A stretch of 64,000 nt of DNA from Rhodobacter viridis (GTDB lineage Bacteria > Pseudomonadota > Alphaproteobacteria > Rhodobacterales > Rhodobacteraceae): the NCBI RefSeq assembly GCF_003217355.1, contig NZ_QJTK01000003.1:101528-165527 (forward strand). Direction: 5' to 3'. Below are positions 54,045 through 62,704 of the stretch, in pieces; position 1 is the first letter of the stretch; every line of letters starts with the position of its first letter. Made by a program: the position numbers and the translations under genes. A model generated the notes under the pieces. That model did no database searches. It was not told the DNA's origin and was given only the letters and a program-made list of their open reading frames with translations.

Positions 54045-55319
54045 TTATTCTGCCTGACCGTGAACCTGCACCCCGCCGACGAAAGTGGCAAGCACCTTGC
54101 CCGTCATCTTCGCGCCGTCAAACGGGGTGTTCTTCGATTTCGACGCAAGTTTGAAACGGTCCAGCACAAAAGGGGCGTCCGGGTCGAAAAGCACGAGATC
54201 GGCCGGGCTTCCCTCGGAAAGACGGCCCTGCGGCAGCCCCATCAGCCGCGCCGGGTTGAGCGAGAGCGCCGCAAAGAGGCCGGGCAGGTCAAGGTTTCCT
54301 GCGTGATAAAGCCGCAGCGCCGCGGGCAGCAGGGTTTCAAGCCCCACCGCGCCCGCCGCCGCTTCCTCGAAGGGCAGGCGTTTTGATTCCTCGTCGGCGG
54401 GGGTGTGCATCGAACAGAGGATGTCGATCACGCCCTCGGCCAGCGCCTGCACCATCGCCTGACGGTCATCTTCCGATCGAAGCGGCGGCGTCAGCTTGAA
54501 GAAGGTGCGGTAATTGCCGACGTCGAATTCGTTCAGCGTCAGGTGATGCACCGAGACCCCCGCGGTCACCGGCAGCCCGGCCGCCTTGGCGCGCGCGAGC
54601 GCGGGCAGGGCGCGGGCGGTGGTGATCTGATCGGCGTGATAGCGCACCCCGGTCATCTCGACCAAGGCCAGATCGCGGTCGAGCCCCATCCGCTCGGCCA
54701 TCGGGCTGACGGCGGGCAGACCGCGCAAGGACGCGAACTTGCCCGAGGTCGCGGCGGCGCCCTTCGACAGACCCGGTTCCTGCGGATGGCACAGCACCAG
54801 CGCGCCAAGCGCGCGGGCATAGGTGAAGGCGCGGCTCAGCACCTTGGTATCGGCGCAGACGTGATCGGTGTCGGTGAAGGCGATGGCGCCCGCATCCATC
54901 AGAAAGCCGATCTCGGTCATCTCGCGGCCCTCGCGGCCCTTGGTCAGCGCCGCCATGTGACGGATGCGGACCGGGGCTTCCAGCGCGCGGCGGGTGACGA
55001 ATTCGAGCGTCTCGGGCGTGTCGATGGCGGGGCTCGTGTCGGGACGGGCGATGATCGTCGTCACGCCGCCGCGCGCGGCGGCCAGCCCCGCGGTGCGGAA
55101 GCTTTCCTTGTGACGCTCGCCGGGTTCGCCGATCTTCACGCCGATATCGACGATCCCCGGCGCAAGACATTTGCCACCGCAGTCGATCACCTGCGCATCG
55201 GCGGGCGCCTGCATCTGTCCGATGGCCGCGATGATGCCGCCATCGACCACCAGATTGCCCCGTGTCTCGGTGCCCGCTTCGGGGTCGATCAGTCGGGCGT
55301 TTTCGAAGAAAAGGGTCAT
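54045..55319 (-). CDS. pyrX: dihydroorotase-like PyrX, probably non-catalytic
   Basis: A 424-residue amidohydrolase fold. The usual metal motif DxHxH is replaced by VDIGVKIGEPGERHKES near residue 57, so both His ligands are missing. This matches the inactive dihydroorotase (PyrX/PyrC') that stabilises PyrB in many bacteria. The TIM-barrel body (ALTKGREGREMTEIGFLMD, SVHHLTLNEFDVGNYRTFFK) is otherwise intact. It is fourth in the pyrB operon. A separate active PyrC must exist elsewhere. Confidence 0.88.
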   Translation of the reverse strand: MTLFFENARLIDPEAGTETRGNLVVDGGIIAAIGQMQAPADAQVIDCGGKCLAPGIVDIGVKIGEPGERHKESFRTAGLAAARGGVTTIIARPDTSPAIDTPETLEFVTRRALEAPVRIRHMAALTKGREGREMTEIGFLMDAGAIAFTDTDHVCADTKVLSRAFTYARALGALVLCHPQEPGLSKGAAATSGKFASLRGLPAVSPMAERMGLDRDLALVEMTGVRYHADQITTARALPALARAKAAGLPVTAGVSVHHLTLNEFDVGNYRTFFKLTPPLRSEDDRQAMVQALAEGVIDILCSMHTPADEESKRLPFEEAAAGAVGLETLLPAALRLYHAGNLDLPGLFAALSLNPARLMGLPQGRLSEGSPADLVLFDPDAPFVLDRFKLASKSKNTPFDGAKMTGKVLATFVGGVQVHGQAE

Positions 55320-55930
55320 CGCAGCGCCTCCCGCGCGTTTCTCAGGATCGCGAACACCTCGGGCGCGCCGGTGATGTCGAGAAAGCCCACTTCCACGGCG
55401 CGCAGGCCGCTGATCGTCCAGCGCGACCGGGTGCCGAACACCACGTCGCCCGCCTTGTCGCCGCCGCGCAGGCCAAGCTCAAGCGCGGCAGTGATCGGAT
55501 AGGTGTCGAGCCTGCGCCCCTTCAGCAGCGTCCGGCTTGCGACATAGGCGGCGCGGTCGCTCAGCGTGTAGAAGGTGTCTTGCAGCCGCATCCGCTCTTC
55601 GAGGATGCTGACCACGGCAAGGCCAAGGCCGACGCTGAAATGGATCAGCCCGAAGGCCCAGAACCAGTCGCCGGAGCGCGCGGCCATCACCATCCAGAAA
55701 ACCGCAAAGCCCGCAAAGGCCAGACCGAAGGCGGCCATGATCCCGACGCGCAGCCATCTGACCCGCGCGATGGGGCGGCCGCGCCACAAGATCCGTTCGC
55801 CCGGAACCATGATCCCCTCCCAGCCCTCGGGGACCGAGGTCGGGTCATGCGGGGTTTCGCTCAGGGCCCGCGGTCCGGTCGGGCGGGGGGCCGCTTCGGT
55901 TCCGCGCGGGGTCGCGCGCGGCGGTCTCAT
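55316..55930 (-). CDS. membrane protein with bacterial PH-like domain (distal copy)
   Basis: 204 residues from ATG 55930, which overlaps the upstream stop (ATGA); earlier in-frame starts would run inside that gene. A basic/Pro tail (1-50) precedes two helices (about 55-100, MAAFGLAFAGFAVFWMVMAA). A soluble PH-like beta domain follows (DTFYTLSDRAAYVASRTLLK). It overlaps the pyrX start by 4 bp. Function unknown. Confidence 0.65.
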   Translation of the reverse strand: MRPPRATPRGTEAAPRPTGPRALSETPHDPTSVPEGWEGIMVPGERILWRGRPIARVRWLRVGIMAAFGLAFAGFAVFWMVMAARSGDWFWAFGLIHFSVGLGLAVVSILEERMRLQDTFYTLSDRAAYVASRTLLKGRRLDTYPITAALELGLRGGDKAGDVVFGTRSRWTISGLRAVEVGFLDITGAPEVFAILRNAREALR

Positions 55931-56412
55931 CGGACCTCCCGGGCCCGGCGTGCCTTGGCCGACTCGATCGCCGTCACCACAGGCGCCGCCTCGGCCAGAT
56001 GCCGGATCAGATGCTTGTCGCCCGTTTTCGTCACGATCTGCACATCGCCCATCAGCGCGCGCACCATCTCGATCTCCAGCAGCATCGCCTGCTTGCCCTG
56101 CGGCCCGATCAGGCGCCGGTCGGTCAGCTGCCAGCGCCGCGCGAAGGCTTCCGACCGAAACCACGCCGCCCGGGCCGCCATGCCGATCAGGATCGCGAGA
56201 ATCGCCACCGGAATCTGGTCGAAACGGCCCATCCAGACCAGCACGGCGGACACCGCGACCGCGCCGAGCCCGCCCAGCACCATGTGGTCGAGCCAGTAGC
56301 GGCGCAGATCGGGCAGGAACACCTGCGAGACCTTTTCGCCCGGTTCCAGCGGCAATTCGCTGTCGACGCCGGGGCGGTAATTGAGAACGGAATCGCGTTT
56401 CATCTCAGACAT
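55927..56412 (-). CDS. membrane protein with bacterial PH-like domain (proximal copy)
   Basis: 161 residues beginning [20 protein letters not shown]. Two helices (about 43-87) separate a cytosolic N-part from a PH-like beta domain ([20 protein letters not shown]). ATG 56412 overlaps the end of pyrB by 8 bp. It and the next gene look like paralogous partners and probably act together. Function unknown; why they lie in a pyrimidine operon is unclear. Confidence 0.65.
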   Translation of the reverse strand: MSEMKRDSVLNYRPGVDSELPLEPGEKVSQVFLPDLRRYWLDHMVLGGLGAVAVSAVLVWMGRFDQIPVAILAILIGMAARAAWFRSEAFARRWQLTDRRLIGPQGKQAMLLEIEMVRALMGDVQIVTKTGDKHLIRHLAEAAPVVTAIESAKARRAREVR

Positions 56413-57370
56413 TCGCAGCCTCCAGCGCGGCCCGGCCGCGTTCGGCGCGCAGGTTCTGCGCCAGAAGATCCATCACCGCCATCCGCACGGCGACGCCCAT
56501 CTCGACCTGCTCCTGAATGACCGAGCGGTTGATGTCGTCGGCAATCGTGCCGTCGATTTCCACACCGCGGTTCATCGGCCCGGGGTGCATCACGATCGCA
56601 TCGGGTTTCGCATAGGCCAGCTTTTCCGCATCAAGCCCGTAGCGGTGGAAATATTCGCGCTCGGACGGGATGAAGCCGCCGTCCATGCGCTCGCGCTGCA
56701 GCCGCAACATCATCACCACATCGGCGTCGCGCAGCCCTTCGCGCATGTCGTCGCAGATCTCGGCGCCAATGTCGCCAAAGCCCGCGGGCATCAGCGTCGG
56801 CGGCCCGACCAGACGCACCCGGTTTTCCATCTTGCCGAGCAGCAGCAGGTTCGACCGCGCCACCCGGCTGTGCGCGACGTCGCCGCAAATCGCCACCGTC
56901 AGACGCTGGATCCGCCCCTTGGCGCGGCGGATCGTCAGCGCATCCAGCAGCGCCTGCGTCGGGTGTTCGTGCCGCCCGTCGCCCGCGTTGATCACCGCGC
57001 AATTCACCTTCTGCGCCAGCAGATCGACCGCGCCCGAGGACGGATGCCGCACCACGAGCAGATCGGGGTGCATCGCGTTCAAGGTCAGCGCGGTGTCGAT
57101 CAGGGTCTCGCCCTTCTTCACGCTCGAAGTCTGCATCGACATGTTCATCACGTCGGCGCCAAGCCGCTTTCCGGCCAGCTCGAAGCTCGATTGCGTCCGC
57201 GTCGAATTCTCGAAGAACATGTTGATCTGGGTGAGCCCCGCCAGCGCATCGGTGCGCTTCACGGTGCGGCGGTTCAGATCGACGTAGCTGTCTGCAAGAT
57301 CGAGGACGGAACGGATGTCTTCCGGGGAGAGATGCTCGATCCCCAGAAGATGGCGGGCGCGAAATGCCAT
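56405..57370 (-). CDS. pyrB: aspartate carbamoyltransferase catalytic subunit
   Basis: Joins carbamoyl phosphate and aspartate in pyrimidine synthesis. 321 residues with the carbamoyl-phosphate motif [18 protein letters not shown] (about 51-68), [27 protein letters not shown] and the C-terminal [12 protein letters not shown]. First gene of the leftward operon pyrB - PH protein - PH protein - pyrX - plsY. Confidence 0.96.
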   Translation of the reverse strand: MAFRARHLLGIEHLSPEDIRSVLDLADSYVDLNRRTVKRTDALAGLTQINMFFENSTRTQSSFELAGKRLGADVMNMSMQTSSVKKGETLIDTALTLNAMHPDLLVVRHPSSGAVDLLAQKVNCAVINAGDGRHEHPTQALLDALTIRRAKGRIQRLTVAICGDVAHSRVARSNLLLLGKMENRVRLVGPPTLMPAGFGDIGAEICDDMREGLRDADVVMMLRLQRERMDGGFIPSEREYFHRYGLDAEKLAYAKPDAIVMHPGPMNRGVEIDGTIADDINRSVIQEQVEMGVAVRMAVMDLLAQNLRAERGRAALEAANV

Positions 57371-57463
57371 GACTTCCTCCGATGTTGTCGCGCTGCTTAT
57401 GGCAAATGGGGGGGGCTGCGTCCAGCGGCTTTACCCCTCGGGCCCGGCATGCGATGGAAAGCC

Positions 57464-58282
57464 ATGGAGACTCGCCCCGGCCCCGATCTGAGCTATGACG
57501 CCGCGCTGGCCGCTTTCGAGTGGCTGATCGAGCTTGGCGCCACCGATCCGGTGGGCGATGCGCCGGTCAACCGCTACGAGCTTGTGACCCCCGACCCCAT
57601 CGCCGCGGCCCCGCCGCCGCCGGTGGCCGAGACCCGGCCGCAGCGGCCGGTGCCGGTTCTGGTGCCGGTCGACACCGTCGATCCGGTCGCGGTGGCGCGG
57701 GCGCTCGCAGCGCGGGCAAAGACGCTGGAAGACCTGCGCGAGGCGATCCTCGGGTTCGAGCATTGCCCGCTGAAACTTGGTGCCCGCAATACGGTCTTTT
57801 GCGATGGCAATCCGAAGGCGCGGGTGATGCTGATCGGCGAGGCCCCGGGCAAGGATGAAGATGCACAGGGCAAGCCCTTCGTTGGCCGCGCCGGGCAGTT
57901 GCTCGACCGGATGCTGGCGGCGGTGGGGCTTGACCGCGCCTCGCCCGATCCGGCGACGGCGGTCTATATCACCAATGTCATGCCGTGGCGGCCGCCCGGC
58001 AACCGAGAGCCGGAGACCTCCGAAATCGCGATGATGGGACCGTTTCTGGCCCGGCATGTCGAGCTGGTCGATCCCGATCTGATCGTGCTCATGGGCAATA
58101 CCGCCTGCGCGGCGGCGCTGAATGCGCGCGGCATCACCCGGCTGCGCGGCAGCTGGGCGCAGGCCTTTGGTCGCCCGGCGATGCCGACGCTGCATCCGGC
58201 GAACCTGTTGCGCACGCCGATCAACAAGCGGCTGGTCTGGGCCGATCTGCTGGAATTGCGCGCGAAGCTGAACGCGCTCTAG
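57464..58282 (+). CDS. uracil-DNA glycosylase superfamily protein without Fe-S cysteines
   Basis: Removes uracil or related bases from DNA. 272 residues: a Pro-rich N-tail (1-85), then motif 1 GEAPGKDEDAQGKPFVGRAG (about 125-144), the NVMPWRPPGNREPET loop and motif 2 LHPANLLR (about 243-250). Family 4 enzymes carry four Cys for a 4Fe-4S cluster; only C101 is in place, while positions near 98, 175 and 191 are G, W and M. A cluster-free class has been described in Bradyrhizobium. ATG 57464 follows ggaaag. Confidence 0.82.
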   Translation: METRPGPDLSYDAALAAFEWLIELGATDPVGDAPVNRYELVTPDPIAAAPPPPVAETRPQRPVPVLVPVDTVDPVAVARALAARAKTLEDLREAILGFEHCPLKLGARNTVFCDGNPKARVMLIGEAPGKDEDAQGKPFVGRAGQLLDRMLAAVGLDRASPDPATAVYITNVMPWRPPGNREPETSEIAMMGPFLARHVELVDPDLIVLMGNTACAAALNARGITRLRGSWAQAFGRPAMPTLHPANLLRTPINKRLVWADLLELRAKLNAL

Positions 58283-58294
58283 GGGCCAACCCGG

Positions 58295-59092
58295 TCAAGG
58301 GGTCGGGCAGCCGTCGATCTCGACCGCATCGCCGTGGCTGACCACCGTGATGCGCAGATCGGCGGGATCGAGATCGAAGGGCCGCGCATCCTCGGGCACG
58401 AAATCGACGCTGGCGAGCAATTGATCGCCCTGCCGGGAAATCTCGGGTTCCGACACCCACATCGGCCGCGAGCGCAGCTCGAACAGCGCGGTTTCGCCCG
58501 CGGCTTGCGGCATGTCGATCCGCGCCGCGACGCGCATGCCATCGCGAATGGGCGTGACGGTGCAGCGGGCCAGACCGGGGCCGGGGCGCGGCGCGGCCGC
58601 CATCGCCGCGACGATCTCGGGATTCTCGGCGCCGGGGCCGGACAGATCCTTCGTCAGCGCGACGCTGACGGGCACGCAGACCTCGTCGCAGATGCCGAAC
58701 TCCAGCTCGGCGGTCAGCGTAACCGGGGCCTTTGGCGCCTTCGGGGTGATCCGCAAGGGCAGCACCAGCGTGTCGTGATAGCCGACGGTCTCGGTCTCGC
58801 CCGCCTCGAAGACCTCGGGGGCGGGCCAGATCACCTGCAGCGCCGCCACATTGGTCGAGGCGTTGAAATCGAACTGCGGCGGCACGCCGACATCGCCCGG
58901 CACACGCCAATAGGTCTTCCAGCCCGGCGCCAGCGCGATGCGGATCGCGGCGACGCGGCTGCCGTCCTTTTCCTGCCAGCCCGGCAAAAGCTCGGCCGAC
59001 AAGAGCCCCGGAGACATGGGCTGCACCTCCTCGGCCGCGAGGGGCGCGGCAAGGGCAAGGCAGAGCGAAAAGGCAAGGAAGCGAGCAAGCAT
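58295..59092 (-). CDS. periplasmic DsbD N-terminal-domain-like protein
   Basis: 265 residues with a signal peptide (FLAFSLCLALAAPLAAEE) and the DsbD alpha-domain pattern FGICDEVCVPVSV, in which two Cys lie four apart (CDEVC) as in the redox-active DsbD N-domain. No membrane (DsbD beta) or thioredoxin (gamma) part follows, so it would need a separate partner, or may act as a scavenging redox or metal-handling protein. It converges on the glycosylase gene. Confidence 0.75.
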   Translation of the reverse strand: MLARFLAFSLCLALAAPLAAEEVQPMSPGLLSAELLPGWQEKDGSRVAAIRIALAPGWKTYWRVPGDVGVPPQFDFNASTNVAALQVIWPAPEVFEAGETETVGYHDTLVLPLRITPKAPKAPVTLTAELEFGICDEVCVPVSVALTKDLSGPGAENPEIVAAMAAAPRPGPGLARCTVTPIRDGMRVAARIDMPQAAGETALFELRSRPMWVSEPEISRQGDQLLASVDFVPEDARPFDLDPADLRITVVSHGDAVEIDGCPTP

Positions 59093-59232
59093 GGATCTGC
59101 GATAGCCGCGCCCCCCGAACCGGCCAAGTCACAAACGCGACAGGAGCCGATGGACAGGGTGTCGCCGGGGCTTGATTGCAACGCTGGCCGGGTCCACCTT
59201 TGAGACAGGCAGAGCGACCGAAGGAGGGCAGC

Positions 59233-59784
59233 ATGGATCTGAGCGGCAAACTTCTGATCGCGATGCCGGGCATGGGCGATCCGCGCTTCGAGCATTCGGT
59301 GGTGGCGATGTGCTCGCATTCGGCCGAGGGCGCGATGGGGATCATCGTCAACAAGCCGCTGCCGAAACCGCCGCTGGATGACCTTCTGGGCCAGCTTGGC
59401 ATTCCGGTGACCGCCTCCGACCGCATCTCGGCGCCGCTGTTCTTTGGCGGCCCGGTCGAGACCGGGCGCGGCTTCGTGCTGCATTCGGCGGACTGGTTCG
59501 CCGCGACGATGCCGGTGGGCGAGGGGCTGGCGATGACCGCGACGCGCGACATTCTGGAAGAGATCGCCGCCGGGCGCGGCCCGTCGCGGGCGATCCTTGC
59601 GCTCGGCTATTCCGGCTGGGGGCCGGGGCAGCTCGAACAGGAAATCCTCGACAACGGCTGGCTGGTGGCCGAGGGCAATGCGGCGCTGACGCTTGACGAG
59701 GATCACGCGACGAAATGGACCCGGGCGCTGGGCACGATGGGGATCGACCCGCGCACGCTCTCGGCGGCGGCCGGCCATGCCTGA
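59233..59784 (+). CDS. yqgE: YqgE/AlgH family protein (UPF0301)
   Basis: A 183-residue cytoplasmic protein of unclear role. It has the family pattern SGKLLIAMPGMGDPRFEHSV, GAMGIIVNKPL and SGWGPGQLEQEIL. ATG 59233 has a strong aggagggc upstream. It diverges from the DsbD-like gene and ends against repeat copy F. Confidence 0.9.
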   Translation: MDLSGKLLIAMPGMGDPRFEHSVVAMCSHSAEGAMGIIVNKPLPKPPLDDLLGQLGIPVTASDRISAPLFFGGPVETGRGFVLHSADWFAATMPVGEGLAMTATRDILEEIAAGRGPSRAILALGYSGWGPGQLEQEILDNGWLVAEGNAALTLDEDHATKWTRALGTMGIDPRTLSAAAGHA

Positions 59785-59793
59785 GGCCGGGCA

Positions 59794-59935
59794 GGGGGCG
59801 CTGCCCCCCGCTTCGCTCCCCCCGAGGTATTTGAGGCAAGATGAAAGCCGATCCGGGCTTCGTTTCATCTTGCCGCAAATACCTCGGGGGTGAATTTTGG
59901 CGCAGCCAAAAGAGGGGGCAGCGCCCCCTATCCTC
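59794..59935. repeat. modular palindromic intergenic repeat, copy F
   Basis: A 28-bp inverted repeat with one mismatch (59819-59846 with 59863-59890, loop of 16) lies between ggggg/ccccc modules at its two ends. It separates the convergent yqgE and Sua5-like genes and slightly overlaps the latter's end. Same family as copies A-E. Confidence 0.85.
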
Positions 59936-60887
59936 GCGGCGCGGCGGCGCGGCGCAGCCGGTCGTTGATCGCGCGGCCAAGGCCGGTTTCGGGGATCGGC
60001 GCGATCGCGATCGTGGTGGCGCCGCGCGCGCTGGCAAGCTTGTCGGCGACCCGCAGCATGGCAAACAGTTTCGTCGCCGCCTCTATCAGATTGCCCTGTG
60101 CCGAAAGCGTCAGATCGGCCTCGGGGCCGGGGCCGAAGCCCAGATAGATCTCGCCCGGGCGCTTGTCGGTGGCCTCAAGCCGCACCGCCGCGCCGGGCGC
60201 GTAATGCGAGACAAGCTGGCCCGGCGCGTTCGGTTTCACCGCGTCCCCGCCAAAGGCGAGCGGCAGGCCAAGCGCCTCCTCCAGCGTTTCGACATCGACC
60301 CCGCCCGGACGCAGCAGCATCGGCGGATCAAGGCTCAGGATCGTCGATTCGACGCCAACTTGGCAGGCGCCGCCATCGACCACCGCGGCGATCCGCCCCG
60401 AAAGTCCTTCCAGCACATGATCCGCCTCGGTCGGGCTGACCTTGCCCGAGGGGTTCGCGGAAGGCGCGGCAAGCGGTCCGCCAAAGGCTGCGAGCAGCGC
60501 GCGCGCCACCGGATGCGCGGGCATCCGCACCGCCACCGTCGGCAGCCCCGCGGTGACCAGATCGGAAATCCCGGCTTCCGGCCGCGCAGGCAGCACCAGC
60601 GTCAGCGGCCCGGGCCAGAACCGCGCCGCCAGCACCCGCGCCCGATCGGAAAAGACTGCCACCTGTTCAGCCATCGCCATGTCGGCCACATGAACGATCA
60701 GCGGGTTGAACTGCGGACGGCCCTTCGCGGCATAGATCCCCGCGACGGCCGCGCCCTGCCGGGCATCGCCGCCCAAGCCGTAGACCGTCTCGGTCGGGAA
60801 GGCGACAAGCTGACCTGCGCGCAACAGATCGGCGGCGCGGGCAAGCCCCGGGGCCCCTGCCTCCAGACGTTCGGTCATTTCCTGCAT
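59928..60887 (-). CDS. L-threonylcarbamoyladenylate synthase (Sua5/TsaC type)
   Basis: First enzyme of t6A37 tRNA modification: makes threonylcarbamoyl-AMP from Thr, bicarbonate and ATP. 319 residues: YrdC domain (AFPTETVYGLGGDARQGAAV, KGRPQFNPLIVHV, SANPSGKVSPTEAD) about 1-205, then a Sua5 C-terminal domain (VSHYAPGAAVRLE). ATG 60887 has gaggg upstream; ATG 60878 is an alternative. Confidence 0.92.
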   Translation of the reverse strand: MQEMTERLEAGAPGLARAADLLRAGQLVAFPTETVYGLGGDARQGAAVAGIYAAKGRPQFNPLIVHVADMAMAEQVAVFSDRARVLAARFWPGPLTLVLPARPEAGISDLVTAGLPTVAVRMPAHPVARALLAAFGGPLAAPSANPSGKVSPTEADHVLEGLSGRIAAVVDGGACQVGVESTILSLDPPMLLRPGGVDVETLEEALGLPLAFGGDAVKPNAPGQLVSHYAPGAAVRLEATDKRPGEIYLGFGPGPEADLTLSAQGNLIEAATKLFAMLRVADKLASARGATTIAIAPIPETGLGRAINDRLRRAAAPRG

Positions 60888-61021
60888 CCCACCCTCGTGA
60901 CGCTGCGTTGCGGTGGACGGGGGCTTCCCTTGCGGTAACCTGCCCCCGAGAACCGACCCCGAATTTGCCCAACGCATACGCGCCCCGGCCCCATTTGCCA
61001 AGCGCAGCTCAGGAGACCGTC

Positions 61022-62704
61022 ATGGCCTATCGCTCGCCCGTCGCCGACATCCGCTTCATCCTTGAGAAGGTGGTGCCCTTGGCCCCGGTGGCGGCGACCG
61101 AGCGCTTTGCCGAGGCGACGCCCGAGACGGTGGAAGCGGTGCTGACCGAGGCGGGCAAGCTCTGTGACGAGGTGATGGCGCCGCTTTTGCGCAACGGCGA
61201 TCTGCATCCGGCGCGGCTGGAAAACGGCGTCGTGCGGACCTCGCCCGGCTTCAAGGAGGCCTATCAGCAGATCGCCGAGGGCGGTTGGGTCGCCGTGGCC
61301 GCACCGCAAGAGTTCGGCGGCATGGGCCTGCCGCAGACGATCTGCGTGGCGGTGAACGACATGATGTCGGGGGCCAATCTGGCGCTGCAGCTCAATCCGC
61401 TGCTGACGCAGGGCCAGATCGAGGCGCTCGAACATCACGCCAGCGACGAGATCAAGGCGCTTTACATTCCGAAGCTGATTTCCGGCGAATGGTCGGGCAC
61501 GATGAACCTGACCGAGCCGCAGGCGGGATCGGACGTCGGCGCCCTGCGGTCAAAGGCCGAGCCGCTGGGCGATGGCACCTATGCGATCACCGGGCAGAAG
61601 ATCTTCATTTCCTGGGGTGATTCCGATGTGACCGAGAACATCTGTCACCTCGTGCTGGCGCGGCTGCCCGATGCGGCGGCTGGCACGAAGGGGATCAGCC
61701 TCTTCATGGTGCCGAAATATCTCCCCGATGCTTCGGGCAAGCCCGGCGTGGCGAATACGCTCGGCGTCGTGTCGTTGGAACACAAGATGGGTCTGCATGG
61801 CTCGCCCACTTGCGTGATGAGTTTCGACGCGGCCAAGGGCTGGATGGTGGGCGAGCCCGGAAAAGGCATGGCCGCGATGTTCACGATGATGAACAACGCC
61901 CGGCTTGCCGTCGGGGTGCAGGGGATCGGCGTCGCCGAGGCGGCGTTCCAGCAGGCGCTGAGCTATGCGCAGGAGCGGGTGCAGTTTTCGCAGATCATCC
62001 AGCACGCCGATGTGCGCCGGATGCTGGCCGAGATGCGGGCCGAGATCTTTGCCGCGCGCGCGATTGCGCTGGCTTGTGCCGTCGCGCTCGATCTGGGGCG
62101 GGCGACGGGCGAGGAGCATTGGCTGGCCCGCGCGGCGCTGCTGACGCCGATCGCCAAGGCCTACGGCACCGATACCGGGATCTGGGTGGCCGAACAGGGC
62201 GTGCAGGTGCATGGCGGCATGGGCTTCATCGAACAGACGGGTGCTGCGCAATATTGCCGCGACGTGCGGGTGACAGCGATCTACGAGGGCACGAACGGCA
62301 TTCAGGCGATGGACCTTGTGGGGCGCAAGATGGCCGATGACGGCCGTGCCGCCTTCCGTCTGCTGCAGGAAATCGAGGATGCCGCGAAAGCCGCGCGCGA
62401 GGCGCTGCCCGATCTCGCCGAAGCGGTCTGGCAATCGGCCGAGACGCTGCGTGAACATACCGAAGGCATGATCGCACAAGGCACGCAGGATCGCTTCGCC
62501 GGGGCCGTGCCTTACCTGCGTGCCTTTGCCCGGGTGCTTGGCGCGCATTACCATCTGCGCGCGGCGCTTGAAGGCGGCGCGCATGAAAAGCTGGCTGCGA
62601 TCTACATCCGTCGTCTTCTGCCGCAGGCCGAGGCGGCCTTGGCGGCGGCCAGTGCCGGGGCGGTTGACCTTTTCGCGCTTTCCCCCGAAGACCTCGGGGC
62701 ATGA
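61022..62704 (+). CDS. acyl-CoA dehydrogenase (AcdA / DmdC-like)
   Basis: 560-residue flavoprotein oxidising acyl-CoA thioesters. It has an N-terminal domain (VAVAAPQEFGGMGLPQTICV), the FAD-binding middle (NLTEPQAGSDVGALRSKAEP) and a C-terminal extension beyond the normal 380 residues, as in the large AcdA-type enzymes that include DmdC (methylmercaptopropionyl-CoA dehydrogenase). The substrate is not fixed by sequence. It overlaps the next gene by 4 bp. Confidence 0.85.
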   Translation: MAYRSPVADIRFILEKVVPLAPVAATERFAEATPETVEAVLTEAGKLCDEVMAPLLRNGDLHPARLENGVVRTSPGFKEAYQQIAEGGWVAVAAPQEFGGMGLPQTICVAVNDMMSGANLALQLNPLLTQGQIEALEHHASDEIKALYIPKLISGEWSGTMNLTEPQAGSDVGALRSKAEPLGDGTYAITGQKIFISWGDSDVTENICHLVLARLPDAAAGTKGISLFMVPKYLPDASGKPGVANTLGVVSLEHKMGLHGSPTCVMSFDAAKGWMVGEPGKGMAAMFTMMNNARLAVGVQGIGVAEAAFQQALSYAQERVQFSQIIQHADVRRMLAEMRAEIFAARAIALACAVALDLGRATGEEHWLARAALLTPIAKAYGTDTGIWVAEQGVQVHGGMGFIEQTGAAQYCRDVRVTAIYEGTNGIQAMDLVGRKMADDGRAAFRLLQEIEDAAKAAREALPDLAEAVWQSAETLREHTEGMIAQGTQDRFAGAVPYLRAFARVLGAHYHLRAALEGGAHEKLAAIYIRRLLPQAEAALAAASAGAVDLFALSPEDLGA

